This document shows positions 8,085 through 16,469 of a stretch of 64,000 nt of DNA, piece by piece. Each line of letters starts with the position of its first letter. Within the stretch, counting starts at the first letter, position 1. A program made the translations under genes and the position numbers. A model generated the notes under the pieces. The model saw only the letters and a program-made list of their open reading frames with translations. It had not been told where the DNA came from and made no database searches. The DNA is from Halosegnis marinus (lineage in GTDB: Archaea > Halobacteriota > Halobacteria > Halobacteriales > Haloarculaceae): NCBI RefSeq assembly GCF_029338355.1, contig NZ_CP119802.1, positions 1,426,001 through 1,490,000 of the forward strand, written 5' to 3'.

Positions 8085-9941
8085 TCAGTCGTCCGCCGGT
8101 GCGCCGGTGTAACTGTCGCGGACCTCGTTGATGTTCTTGTAGCCCATGTAGCCGAGCGAGAGCGCCAGTCCCGCGAGCACCAGGGCGAGGACGCTCTGGA
8201 GCGCGTACGAGATGACGTCGAATATCGTCGAGGCGTTCTCGCCGGTCGCGCCGAGGTTGTTGACGGCGTCGAGCGTCGCCAGCGGGTTCCGGTAGAGCCC
8301 GAGGATGAGCAGCGCCGTCAGCGTGACGGCGAGCATCAGCGCCATCGGGACGCCGGTCGAGATGAGCTGCTTGGAGTCGTCCCAGTTGGCGAGCCACAGC
8401 GTCGCGGCCAGGAGCGCCAGCGCGGCGAGCGTCTGGTTCGCCGCGCCGAAGAGGGGCCACAGGCTGGACCACGCGCCCGAGCCGACGAGCAGGTACGCCG
8501 GGAGGCACAGCAGCGCGCCGGAGGCCACGTAGCGGTTCACGGCGAGCTCCTGGGTCTGGGTCTCCGGCACCTCGACGATCTCCTCCATCATGTACCGGCC
8601 GAGGCGGACGGCCGTGTCGGTCGAGGTGAGCAGGAAGCTGACGAAGACGAGCCCGATGAAGGCCGCGCCGGCCGCGATGGGCACGCCGAAGACGGACAGC
8701 GCCGCGGCGCCGCCCGCCGGGAAGTTGGCGAGCGCGCCGGCCGCGCCCGCGCTGAAGTTCGTGAAGCCGATGACGGCGAACGCGCCGATGGCCGTGGTGG
8801 CCAGCAGCCCCTCGCCGAGCATCGCGCCGTAGCCGATGTCGCGCGCGTCGGTCTCCTTGTCGAGCTGCTTCGCGGTCGTCCCCGAGGAGACGAGCGAGTG
8901 GAACCCGGAGATGGTCCCGCAGGCGATGGTGACGAACAGGAACGGGAAGATGGGCCCGAGCGAGCTCGTCAGGCCGCGGAACGCCGGGTAGTTCGTGGTG
9001 AGCGACTCGACCACCTGCGTGTTGCCGCTGACGGAGACCTCCACCGCGGAGAAGCCGAGCAGCGGCGCGGCGATGGCGCCGAGCAGGATGCCGCCGACGC
9101 CGGTGTACAGCAGGCTGGACGTGAGGAAGTCACGGGGCTGGAGCAGCACCCACACGGGGAGCACGCTCGCGACGAAGCCGTAGACGACGACGACCGGCAC
9201 CCACGCCGCGACGTTGACGCCCGAGCCGGCGAGCGGGAGCCAGTCCCACGCCGAGGCCTGCCCGAGGATGACGATGGTGTCCGCGGCAGTCGACTCGGTC
9301 GCGACCATCGCTATCGGGTACTGCAGCCCCACCCAGACGCCGCCGAACACCATCGCGATGAACGCGACGGCGCCGGGGATGAACGGGAGGTCGAGCTGGT
9401 ACAGGTACACGCCGAACAGGACGGCGAGCGCGAGGTAGACGATACTCGCGGTCGCCGCCGACGGGAAGGCGTTGAACACGATGGCCACCACGAAGGCGAA
9501 CACCGCGATGACGAGGATGATGGTGAGGAACGCGAACCACAGGAGCATCTTCTTCCCGCGGTCGCCCACGTACTCCCCGACGATGTAGCCGATGGACTTC
9601 CCGTCGTGTCGGACGCTGGCCGACAGCGACATGAAGTCGTGGACGGCCCCCATCAGGGGGTTGCCGATGGCGATCCACGCGATGGCGGGGAGCCACCCGA
9701 ACGCCGCCCCGGCCGTGATGGGGCCGACGATGGGCGCCCCGCCCGCGATGGAGGAGTAGTGGTGGCCCAACAACACCGGCTTCTTCGACGGGACGTACTC
9801 CTGGCCGTCCTCGTACTTGTGTGCGGGCGTCTCCGCCTCCTCGTCGAGTTCGACGAACTGTGCGAGATACCGCGAATACGCCAGATACCCCACCGTGAAG
9901 GTGACGAGACTGGCGATGACTAGTACGGCTATCTGTACCAT
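8085..9941 (-). CDS. cstA: Carbon starvation protein A family permease
   Basis: 618-aa integral membrane protein with about 16 hydrophobic helices. Family signatures: KKPVLLGHHYSSIAGGAP, AAFGWLPAIAWIAIGNPLMG, FMSLSASVRHDGKSIG, and GCTISGFHSLVSSGTTAKQL-type text near residue 320 (here ACGTISGFHSLVSSGTT). Characterised CstA/BtsT proteins import peptides or pyruvate; the substrate here is unknown. ATG at 9941 is used rather than the in-frame TTG at 9953. CTTTAAG (minus strand of about 9971-9978) lies 30-37 nt upstream. Confidence 0.94.
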   Translation of the reverse strand: MVQIAVLVIASLVTFTVGYLAYSRYLAQFVELDEEAETPAHKYEDGQEYVPSKKPVLLGHHYSSIAGGAPIVGPITAGAAFGWLPAIAWIAIGNPLMGAVHDFMSLSASVRHDGKSIGYIVGEYVGDRGKKMLLWFAFLTIILVIAVFAFVVAIVFNAFPSAATASIVYLALAVLFGVYLYQLDLPFIPGAVAFIAMVFGGVWVGLQYPIAMVATESTAADTIVILGQASAWDWLPLAGSGVNVAAWVPVVVVYGFVASVLPVWVLLQPRDFLTSSLLYTGVGGILLGAIAAPLLGFSAVEVSVSGNTQVVESLTTNYPAFRGLTSSLGPIFPFLFVTIACGTISGFHSLVSSGTTAKQLDKETDARDIGYGAMLGEGLLATTAIGAFAVIGFTNFSAGAAGALANFPAGGAAALSVFGVPIAAGAAFIGLVFVSFLLTSTDTAVRLGRYMMEEIVEVPETQTQELAVNRYVASGALLCLPAYLLVGSGAWSSLWPLFGAANQTLAALALLAATLWLANWDDSKQLISTGVPMALMLAVTLTALLILGLYRNPLATLDAVNNLGATGENASTIFDVISYALQSVLALVLAGLALSLGYMGYKNINEVRDSYTGAPADD

Positions 9942-10068
9942 GGTTCGGTCCAACCCATGACAATTAACAACTTAAAGATTCGGCTTCGCTCGGAACCTTC
10001 CGCGTGAACCCCGTCGATAACCGTTCTCGGGACCGTTCTGAACGAACGGTGAGGCCCGGGCAGAAAGC

Positions 10069-11019
10069 CTATATTGTCGTCTCGATGTCGAGTTCCGCCG
10101 CGACCTCCGCGAGGAACGACCCCTTCACCTCCGAGACGCGGGTCTCGATGGCCGCGAGCAGCGGCGGGTCGAGCGCCTCCAGTTCGGCCAGGCGTTCCTC
10201 CTCCGTGGCGATGCGGTCGCGCAGGAACCGCGCCCCCCGGCCGTTCTCGTCGTCGTCGGGCGCGGGCGTCAGGCGGTTCACGATGACGCCCGCGACCGGC
10301 AGGTCGCGCTCGGCGAGGCTCCCGACGGCCCGCTCCGTCTCGCGGACGGAGAGCTCGTCGGGGTTGGCGACGAGGACGAACTCGGCCTCGTCGCGCAGGG
10401 TCTCGCGGGCGAACTCGAACTTCTCCTTCCGCTCGCGCAGGCGCGCGAGGATGGGGTCGCCGAGCGCCGAGCGCCGCGGCTCCCGGCCGCCGATGGCCGC
10501 CCGCTCGTAGAGGTCGATGGACGCCTCCCGCTTCTCGACGAGCCGGTCTATCCAGCCGCCGAGGTACTCCGGCAGCGACAGCAGCCGGAGGGTCCCCCCG
10601 GTCGGCGAGGTGTCGAAGACGACCCGGTCGTGGTCGGCCTCGCGCATTATCTCGATGAAGCGGTCGAACAGCGCCGACTCGTGAGCGCCCGGCGTCTGGT
10701 GGGCCAGCTCCAGCTGCCGGTCGATCTCGTTGACGATGCCGGCGCTCACCTGGTCGCCGAGCGCCCGCTTCGTCTCCATCAGGTGTTCGGTGACCTCCCG
10801 TTCGGGGTCTATCTCGACGGCCGACAGCGAGTCGTACCCCTCCACCGGCGTCGGTTCGTCGCCGAACTCCTGGTCGAACACGTCGGCCGTCGAGTGGGCC
10901 GGGTCCGTCGAGACGAGCAGGACGGACTCGCCCGCGGTCGCGAGCTTGTGCGCGTAGGCGGCGGACATCGAGGTCTTGCCGACCCCGCCCTTCCCGCCGA
11001 AGAAGACGAACCGTGCCAT
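10069..11019 (-). CDS. arsA: ArsA/Get3-type ATPase
   Basis: 316-aa single-domain P-loop ATPase of the SIMIBI class. It carries the deviant Walker A GGKGGVGKT (residues 8-16), STDPAHSTADVF (switch I-like), VVFDTSPTGGTLRLLSLPE (Walker B/switch II) and LVANPDELSVRETERA. No CxxC pair of eukaryotic Get3 is seen and there is no second ATPase half as in bacterial ArsA. Role could be metalloid efflux or tail-anchored/other protein targeting; no arsB or arsR is nearby, so arsenite export is not supported. Its ATG overlaps the stop of the upstream 98-aa gene (TGATG). Confidence 0.9.
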   Translation of the reverse strand: MARFVFFGGKGGVGKTSMSAAYAHKLATAGESVLLVSTDPAHSTADVFDQEFGDEPTPVEGYDSLSAVEIDPEREVTEHLMETKRALGDQVSAGIVNEIDRQLELAHQTPGAHESALFDRFIEIMREADHDRVVFDTSPTGGTLRLLSLPEYLGGWIDRLVEKREASIDLYERAAIGGREPRRSALGDPILARLRERKEKFEFARETLRDEAEFVLVANPDELSVRETERAVGSLAERDLPVAGVIVNRLTPAPDDDENGRGARFLRDRIATEEERLAELEALDPPLLAAIETRVSEVKGSFLAEVAAELDIETTI

Positions 11020-11315
11020 CAGAAGTGGTACTGCTCGCCCTTGCGTTCGAGCATCGAGTCGCGGTCCCACATCCGCCGCTCCCACTGGGCGAACTCCTCG
11101 GCGAGGTAGGGGAGCAGTTCCGCCGTGTAGTAGGAGACGGGGCTCGGGATGCCGAACGCGTCGGGGAAGCAGGCGAGCAGGAACGCGTCCTCCCGGTCCT
11201 CGGCCTCCTTCTCGATGAGTTCGTAGGCGGGGTGCGACACCATCCCGTGGTAGAGCCCGCGCGCCCACTCCGCTATCCACTCGCGGAACGCCGCGATACG
11301 CTCGGAGAGGTCCAT
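11019..11315 (-). CDS. 98-aa protein co-translated with ArsA-type ATPase
   Basis: Small protein starting MDLSERIAAFREWIAEWARG; rich in aromatics and charged residues, with AFLLACFPDAFGIPSP in the middle and a basic tail ending KGEQYHF. Mostly helical in appearance, no membrane span. Start at 11315 fits the T-rich element CGTTTTCC (minus strand of about 11337-11344) 22-29 nt upstream. Stop-start overlap with the ATPase suggests a partner or regulator of that enzyme. No family recognised. Confidence 0.78.
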   Translation of the reverse strand: MDLSERIAAFREWIAEWARGLYHGMVSHPAYELIEKEAEDREDAFLLACFPDAFGIPSPVSYYTAELLPYLAEEFAQWERRMWDRDSMLERKGEQYHF

Positions 11316-11420
11316 GTGGGCGTGTGGCGCGGGCCGGGGGAAAACGGTGTCCCTCCGCGCGTGTCCGCGCCGCACGCGGACCGCGCGGGGGCTAAGTGCC
11401 CCCCTCCCGAACGGCGGCCC

Positions 11421-12599
11421 ATGAGCGGTATCCCGGTCACGGTTCTCAGCGGGGCGCTGGGGGCCGGCAAGACCACGACGATGAACCACCTGCTGGAGAA
11501 CGCGGGCGGGCGGCGCATCGCCGTCCTCGTCAACGACATGGGGGAGGTGAACGTCGACGCGGAACTCATCGAGAACCGCGAGGGGGGCGTCGCCGAACTG
11601 TCGAACGGCTGTATCTGCTGTGACCTGCGCGACGACCTCGAGGTGGAGGTGAGCCGCCTCGCCCGCGAGCGCGACTTCGAGTACCTCGTCGTCGAGTCGT
11701 CGGGCATCTCGGAGCCGGCCCCCGTCGCCCGGCAGTTCACCACCGGGGCGGCCTCCGCGCCCTACGACCTCGACACGCTCGTCACGCTCGTCAACGCCGA
11801 GACGTTCCTCGACACCGTCGCCGACGGCGAGGAGGTGGAAACGGAGGACGTGCGCCGCACCCGCACGGGACAGGCGGAGCGCGAGACGGAGACGCGCCCG
11901 CTGTCGGACCTGCTCGTCGGGCAGGTCGAGACGGCGGACGTCCTCGTCGTCAACAAGTGCGACCTCGCCGACGAGGCGACGCTCGAAGCCACGGAGGAGC
12001 TGCTCGGGTCGCTCAACCCCGAGGCACGCCTGCTCCGCACGACGGAGGGGGCCGTGGACCCCGGCGACGTGCTGGGAACCGGGCTGTTCGACGCCGACAC
12101 GACGAGCGAGACGGCCGCGTGGCGCCGCGCCGCCGACCACGCCGAGGGCGACCACGCGGACCACGACCACAGCCCCCAGTCGGAGTACGGCATCGACTCG
12201 TTCGTCGTCCGCGCGCGCCGTCCCGTCGCCCCGGCCGCCTTCGCCGACTTCGTGCGCGACCTCCCCGAGGCGACCGTCCGCTCGAAGGGGACGCTGTGGG
12301 TCGCGGGCCGCGAGCACGCCTTCGAGTACGGGCAGGCCGGCCCCTCGGCGCGCGTCGAGCGCGGCGGGCAGTGGGTCGCCGCGATGTCCGAGTCGCGCCG
12401 GGAGATGCAGCGGCGGATGAACCCCGACCTGCCGTGGGACGACGAGCACGGCGACCGCCGGACGGAACTGGTGTTCATCGGGCGCGAACAGGACGAGGAA
12501 GCGATTCGGGCGGCGTTCGAGGCGTGTCTCGTCGCGCCGGGGACGGAGCCCGACGCGGACCCGTTCCCGACCGACGACGAGCCGTCCGCGCTCCGGTAA
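11421..12599 (+). CDS. CobW/COG0523-family metal-chaperone GTPase
   Basis: 392 aa. G1/P-loop GALGAGKT near residue 10; the metal-binding CxCC motif in NGCICCDL (C64, C66, C67); VVESSGISEP; GTP base-recognition NKCD at 178-181; a His-rich stretch HAEGDHADHDHS near 248-259; and a C-terminal CobW_C domain (TLWVAGREHAFEYGQAGP, ELVFIGREQDEEAIRAAF). Members deliver zinc, cobalt or nickel to client enzymes using GTP; the client here is not evident. It is divergent from the ArsA-type operon with a 105-nt spacer and followed by a convergent zinc-ribbon gene. Confidence 0.93.
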   Translation: MSGIPVTVLSGALGAGKTTTMNHLLENAGGRRIAVLVNDMGEVNVDAELIENREGGVAELSNGCICCDLRDDLEVEVSRLARERDFEYLVVESSGISEPAPVARQFTTGAASAPYDLDTLVTLVNAETFLDTVADGEEVETEDVRRTRTGQAERETETRPLSDLLVGQVETADVLVVNKCDLADEATLEATEELLGSLNPEARLLRTTEGAVDPGDVLGTGLFDADTTSETAAWRRAADHAEGDHADHDHSPQSEYGIDSFVVRARRPVAPAAFADFVRDLPEATVRSKGTLWVAGREHAFEYGQAGPSARVERGGQWVAAMSESRREMQRRMNPDLPWDDEHGDRRTELVFIGREQDEEAIRAAFEACLVAPGTEPDADPFPTDDEPSALR

Positions 12600-12818
12600 T
12601 CAGCAGGCGCAGCCGGTCGAGCCGGGCGACCGCTCGAACGCCATCGCGTCGCCGCAGTCCGGGCAGTCCGGCGTCTCGTCGTCGGCGCTCGCGTCGGCGA
12701 CGCGCTCCCCGCAGTCGTGACACCAGTAGGCCCCCTCGACCTCGCCGGCGCCCTCGCCGCGGTTCGTCGACTGGCCGGACGCGCGCAACGCCTCGCTCAC
12801 CGAACGTAGCAGTCCCAT
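12600..12818 (-). CDS. Small zinc-ribbon protein
   Basis: 72 aa. Two CxxC knuckles (WCHDCGER and DCPDCGDAM) separated by 16 residues form a rubredoxin-like zinc ribbon, followed by a Cys-containing tail GCAC. ATG at 12818 chosen (MGLLRSVSEAL); the upstream in-frame extension has no promoter-like sequence. Role unknown; zinc ribbons of this size are common in haloarchaea. The stop abuts the convergent CobW-type gene, whose family handles metals; this may be coincidence. Confidence 0.8.
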   Translation of the reverse strand: MGLLRSVSEALRASGQSTNRGEGAGEVEGAYWCHDCGERVADASADDETPDCPDCGDAMAFERSPGSTGCAC

Positions 12819-12881
12819 ACCGGCGTGTGGGTCGGTCACGCACTTCAATGCCGGCGGGGCTGTCCGCCGGCCGCGCACACC

Positions 12882-13277
12882 CTACGCCTCGTCGGCCAGC
12901 GTCGCCAGCGCCCGCTTCAGTTCGCCCTTGCGCTTCCACGCCGCGAGGCGGTCGAGCAGGCCGGGCCCGCTCGCCTCCACGCTCGACCGGGCCGTCAGGC
13001 GGGTGCCCTCGTCCTCGGCCCGGTAGGTGAGCGTCGTGGTCAGCGTCGCGAGCGGCCCCTCTATCTGTTCGTACTCGAGGCCGTCCTCGCGCTCCTCGAA
13101 CCGGAACAGGAGGCCGACGCCGCGCCGGCCGGCGGCGACGAGCGTCGCGCCGTCCTCCTCGCGCGTCTCGCGGACGGTGAAGCTCCCCTCCGCCTCGACG
13201 ACGCGCTCGGGGGTCAGCGCCCGGGCGACGGCTGCGGGCGGGGCGGCCACGAACCGGTCGGTCTCGACCTCGCGCAT
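12882..13277 (-). CDS. SRPBCC (START-like) domain protein
   Basis: 131 aa with the pattern of the SRPBCC/polyketide-cyclase fold: N-terminal EVETDRFVAAPPAAVARALT, a central run of alternating beta strands (TLTTTLTYRAEDEGTRLTAR), and a long C-terminal helix (LDRLAAWKRKGELKRALATL). These domains bind hydrophobic ligands. No catalytic residues recognised. Starts at an ATG 13277 and sits 63 nt upstream of the zinc-ribbon gene on the same strand. Confidence 0.82.
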   Translation of the reverse strand: MREVETDRFVAAPPAAVARALTPERVVEAEGSFTVRETREEDGATLVAAGRRGVGLLFRFEEREDGLEYEQIEGPLATLTTTLTYRAEDEGTRLTARSSVEASGPGLLDRLAAWKRKGELKRALATLADEA

Positions 13278-13308
13278 ACCCCCCCGTGGCGGGGCCGCCG
13301 TATGAGCC

Positions 13309-13626
13309 TTACCCGAGGTACAACAGCAGGGAGACGCCGAACATCGCCGCGCAGACGACGACCACGCCGAGGACGATGGTCAGCAGGCGGCTCTCGGCCG
13401 GGACCTCCCGGTGGGCCGCGCTGTCGCGCTCCGAGACCATCCGGCGGTAGGCGGCCGCCGCGAACCCCGCGGCCGTCGCGACGCCCGCCGCGAGCCCGAC
13501 GGCGGGCGACGCGCCGAGCTGAACGGCCACGGTGGCGACGAACGAGACGCCGACGAGGAGGCCGAGGGCCGCGACCACGAGGAAGGGAACGGGGTCGACG
13601 GGGTCCCCCTGGCGGTCGGTGAACAC
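13309..13626 (-). CDS. Small membrane protein, three predicted helices
   Basis: 105 aa. Predicted membrane helices at about residues 13-36 (PFLVVAALGLLVGVSFVATV), 40-60 and 82-104, with a charged loop (RRMVSERDSAAHREVPAE) between the second and third. No known family. It lies 31 nt before the SRPBCC gene and could share its transcript. Confidence 0.72.
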   Translation of the reverse strand: MFTDRQGDPVDPVPFLVVAALGLLVGVSFVATVAVQLGASPAVGLAAGVATAAGFAAAAYRRMVSERDSAAHREVPAESRLLTIVLGVVVVCAAMFGVSLLLYLG

Positions 13627-13709
13627 GGGGGACGATACGGGCCGCGGCGACTAAACGGTGTGTGACTACGTGTCGTGACTCCTAAGGCCCCCCTGGCCGG
13701 ACGGGGCGT

Positions 13710-13889
13710 ATGGCACGCGACGGCGACATCCGGGTCCTGCTCGTCCTCGACCTCCTGCTGTCGGCCGCCTTCGCCGGGCTGGTGCTGTGGGGGATGGACT
13801 TCGCGGGCGTCGCCGAGTTCACGCTCCCGAACCTCGCGTTCGCGACGGCGGCGCTCGCGGCGCTCACCTACGTCGTCGTCCTCCGGTGA
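13710..13889 (+). CDS. 59-aa two-helix membrane protein
   Basis: Short frame starting ATG at 13710 and ending TGA at 13887. Begins MARDGDIRVLLVLDLLLSAA, then a hydrophobic helix, a short loop around GMDFAGVAEFTLPN, and a second helix ending TYVVVLR. Clear two-pass membrane topology and haloarchaeal codon use (third position G/C) support coding. It lies 46 nt before upp and could be co-transcribed. Function unknown. Confidence 0.68.
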   Translation: MARDGDIRVLLVLDLLLSAAFAGLVLWGMDFAGVAEFTLPNLAFATAALAALTYVVVLR

Positions 13890-13934
13890 GGCGGTGTCGG
13901 TGATTTCTTGACGCTCGGCGTCGCTCCTCCGGGT

Positions 13935-14609
13935 ATGACCATCGAGGACCGGGACGAGGCGTACGTCGTCGGCCACGCGCTCGCGAAACACACCCTCTCG
14001 CGGCTCCGCTCGCAGGAGACCGAGCAGGTCGGCTTCCGGAAGGGGCTCGTGAAGCTCGGCCGCATCGCCGGCTACGAGATCATCGACGGCGCGATGGAGA
14101 CGGAGTTCGTCTCAATCACCACGCCGCTCGCGGAGACCACCGGCGAGCGCGTGAAGGGCCTCGACGACGTGGTCATCATCAACGTGCTGCGCGCGGCGAC
14201 CCCGTTCGTGGAGGGGCTGTTGAAGGCCTTCCCCCGCGCCAAGCAGGGCGTCATCTCCGCCGGCCGCGACGAGGAGGCCGGCATGGACGAGGACGGGGAG
14301 TTCCCCATCACCGTCGATTACGTGAAGCTCCCCGAAATCTCGGAGGACGACACCGTCATCGTCGCCGACCCGATGCTCGCCACCGGCTCCACGATGGTCA
14401 CCGTCCTCGACCACGTACTCGCGGACGCGAACCCCGAGCGGACGCTCGTGCTGTCGGCCGTTGCGGCCCCGCCCGGGCTGGTCCGCGTCGGCGAGCGGTT
14501 CCCCGAGGTGGACCTGCTCACCGTCGCCGTGGACGAGCGGCTGGACGACGACGGCTTCATCGTCCCGGGACTGGGCGACGCCGGCGACCGCGCGTTCCGC
14601 ACGACGTAA
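13935..14609 (+). CDS. upp: Uracil phosphoribosyltransferase
   Basis: Salvages uracil with PRPP to give UMP. 224 aa. PRPP-binding segment [14 protein letters not shown] (about residues 132-145), N-terminal [38 protein letters not shown], and a C-terminal [14 protein letters not shown] uracil-binding segment typical of Upp. The ATG at 13935 ([10 protein letters not shown]) matches the normal N-terminus; an upstream in-frame TTG would add nine residues. Confidence 0.96.
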   Translation: MTIEDRDEAYVVGHALAKHTLSRLRSQETEQVGFRKGLVKLGRIAGYEIIDGAMETEFVSITTPLAETTGERVKGLDDVVIINVLRAATPFVEGLLKAFPRAKQGVISAGRDEEAGMDEDGEFPITVDYVKLPEISEDDTVIVADPMLATGSTMVTVLDHVLADANPERTLVLSAVAAPPGLVRVGERFPEVDLLTVAVDERLDDDGFIVPGLGDAGDRAFRTT

Positions 14610-14793
14610 CGACACCCTCTTGTACCGGACCGGAATACGGAACGGTCCCCACGGCGTTCGCCGGCCGCGAGCGCCGAACCCCCTCCCTTCGCCTGCAGAT
14701 TCCGCCGACTGCGCCCCGATTCCATCTCCAGCGGAAGGTTCGCAAGCCGCGCGTCAGACGCCGCGCCCTCATGCGGTTTCGCCGTCGCGCGCC

Positions 14794-15408
14794 TCAGCCC
14801 GAGTCGAGGTCCACCCGGCCGCTCGTCGCGCTCCTGAGCCGGTCCCGGAGGTCGGCCGCGTCCGCGACCGGCACGCGGGCGTCGAACACGACCCGCTCCC
14901 CGTAGTCGGCGTCGAACTCGACCCCCGCCGATTCGAGCAGCCCCCGAACGGTCCCCGAGTCGTCGTACGCGACGGTCGCCCGGACGCGTTCGTGGGGTTC
15001 GGCCTCGACGACGCCCGCGGCGTCGACGGCCTCCTTCACGGCGCGACCGTAGGCGCGCACCAGCCCCCCGACGCCGAGGTTCGTCCCGCCGTAGTAGCGC
15101 GTGACGACGACGGCGACGTTCTCCAACTCCCGCCCCTGCAGGACGTTCAGCGCCGGCTTTCCCGCGCTCCCCGAGGGCTCGCCGTCGTCGCTCGAATACT
15201 CGCGGAACGGCTCGTCGCGCACCCGGTAGGCGGGGACGTTGTGGGTCGCGTCGGCGTACTCCTCGCGCACCGCGGCGACGAACGCCTCGGCGGCGCCCTC
15301 CGACTCGACGGGCCGGACGTGGCCGAGGAACTCGGAGCCGCGCACGGTGAACGAAGCCGTCGCTTCCCCCGCGACGGTGCGGTACGTCTCCCGGTCGGCG
15401 TCGCTCAC
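14794..15408 (-). CDS. IMPACT/YigZ family protein
   Basis: 204 aa; GTG start at 15408. N-terminal RWD-independent UPF0029 domain with FTVRGSEFLGHVRPVESE, the family signature EYSSDDGEPSGSAGKPAL and VAVVVTRYYGGTNLGVGGLV, followed by the DUF1949-like ferredoxin-fold C-terminus (TVRGLLESAGVEFDADYGE). Family members are linked to translation control or nucleic-acid binding; exact role in archaea is unknown. Confidence 0.92.
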   Translation of the reverse strand: MSDADRETYRTVAGEATASFTVRGSEFLGHVRPVESEGAAEAFVAAVREEYADATHNVPAYRVRDEPFREYSSDDGEPSGSAGKPALNVLQGRELENVAVVVTRYYGGTNLGVGGLVRAYGRAVKEAVDAAGVVEAEPHERVRATVAYDDSGTVRGLLESAGVEFDADYGERVVFDARVPVADAADLRDRLRSATSGRVDLDSG

Positions 15409-15452
15409 GGCCGTCCCTCGGCGGGGGCGGTGAAACGGGTTGCGACCGCGCG

Positions 15453-15845
15453 TCAGAGCCGGCCGAGGTGGGTGTCGCCGAACGCGGTCGGGTACTTCAG
15501 CCCGTAGCCGAGCGCGCGGTCCCCGCCGACGTGGACGACCCACACCAGCGCCGCGTCGACGGCGAGCGGGACGCCGCCGAGCAGGCCGGCCGCGAGCAGG
15601 GCCGCGGGCGCGACGAGCGTGTGCGCGAGGTTGTACGCCGCCGAGCCGACGCGCGGCCCGGCGAGGTAGCCGAGCATCGAGAGGTCGGGCGCGAACAGCA
15701 ACAGCGCGAAGAGGAGCCACGAGGCGTCGCGCACCCAGTAGGCCCCGACGCCCGCGACCGCGAGCGCGACCCCCTCCGCGCCGAGCAGGGTCCGCGGCGC
15801 GAGCGCGAGTCCTCGAACCCCCCGTGTCCCGGTCGAGCTACTCAT
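15453..15845 (-). CDS. DUF4260 family membrane protein
   Basis: 130 aa, four hydrophobic helices. Family-like landmarks are LLLFAPDLSMLGYLAGPRVG, AAYNLAHTLVAPA, and the C-terminal VVHVGGDRALGYGLKYPTAF, matching DUF4260 proteins. Role unknown. Next to the IMPACT gene on the same strand (44-nt gap). Confidence 0.85.
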   Translation of the reverse strand: MSSSTGTRGVRGLALAPRTLLGAEGVALAVAGVGAYWVRDASWLLFALLLFAPDLSMLGYLAGPRVGSAAYNLAHTLVAPAALLAAGLLGGVPLAVDAALVWVVHVGGDRALGYGLKYPTAFGDTHLGRL

Positions 15846-15905
15846 GGCTCGCGTACGTCGCCGGCCGGAATAAACGTCGCTGTGGCGCGTCTACGCCGCC
15901 CGGAG

Positions 15906-16409
15906 TCACTCCAACTCCAGTTTGCGGACGAAGTCGAGCCCCTGTAGCTCCGTCACGAGGTCGCCGGGCAGGGGGTCGTCGGTGACGACGTACAGCTTCG
16001 GCTCGTCGGTGAACTCCGGGTCCTCCGAGACCGTCTGTCGGATGGAGATGCCGTGGTCCGCGATGCGGCCCGTCACCGTCGCCACGATGCCCGGCTCCGT
16101 CTCGTCGGCCACCTGCACCGTCAGCACCGACAGGCCGAGCACCGGCGCGAGGTCCATCAGCGAGGGGACCGCCGAGATGTTGCGGAACACCCGTTCGAGC
16201 TCCGGGTCGTCGAGGATGGCGTCGGTCGTCGCGTCCACGACCCGGCGGTCCACGCCGACCTCGCGGGCGAGCCCCGTGTTGGGAATCTCGATACCCCCCG
16301 AGACGACCCGGCCCTCCTCGTTGACGGAGAAGCCGCGTTCGAGGAGCAGTCGCACGACGGCCCGCTGGCCGGGCGAGTCGGCGAACTTCGCCATTATCTC
16401 GTCGAACAT
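15906..16409 (-). CDS. ACT-domain regulatory protein with N-terminal helix-turn-helix
   Basis: 167 aa. Residues 1-75 look like a winged-helix/HTH domain (GQRAVVRLLLERGFSVNEEG; TGLAREVGVDRRVVDATTDA). Residues 85-167 form an ACT domain (LSVLTVQVADETEPGIVATV; GRIADHGISIRQTV). ACT domains bind amino acids, so this is probably an amino-acid-responsive regulator; the ligand and target are not identifiable. Common as a stand-alone gene in haloarchaea. Confidence 0.88.
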   Translation of the reverse strand: MFDEIMAKFADSPGQRAVVRLLLERGFSVNEEGRVVSGGIEIPNTGLAREVGVDRRVVDATTDAILDDPELERVFRNISAVPSLMDLAPVLGLSVLTVQVADETEPGIVATVTGRIADHGISIRQTVSEDPEFTDEPKLYVVTDDPLPGDLVTELQGLDFVRKLELE

Positions 16410-16469
16410 ACTCGGCGAGTCGGCGGCGGGGGGTTTGTGCGTTCCGCCCGGCGGACGAGGCTCGCCCCG

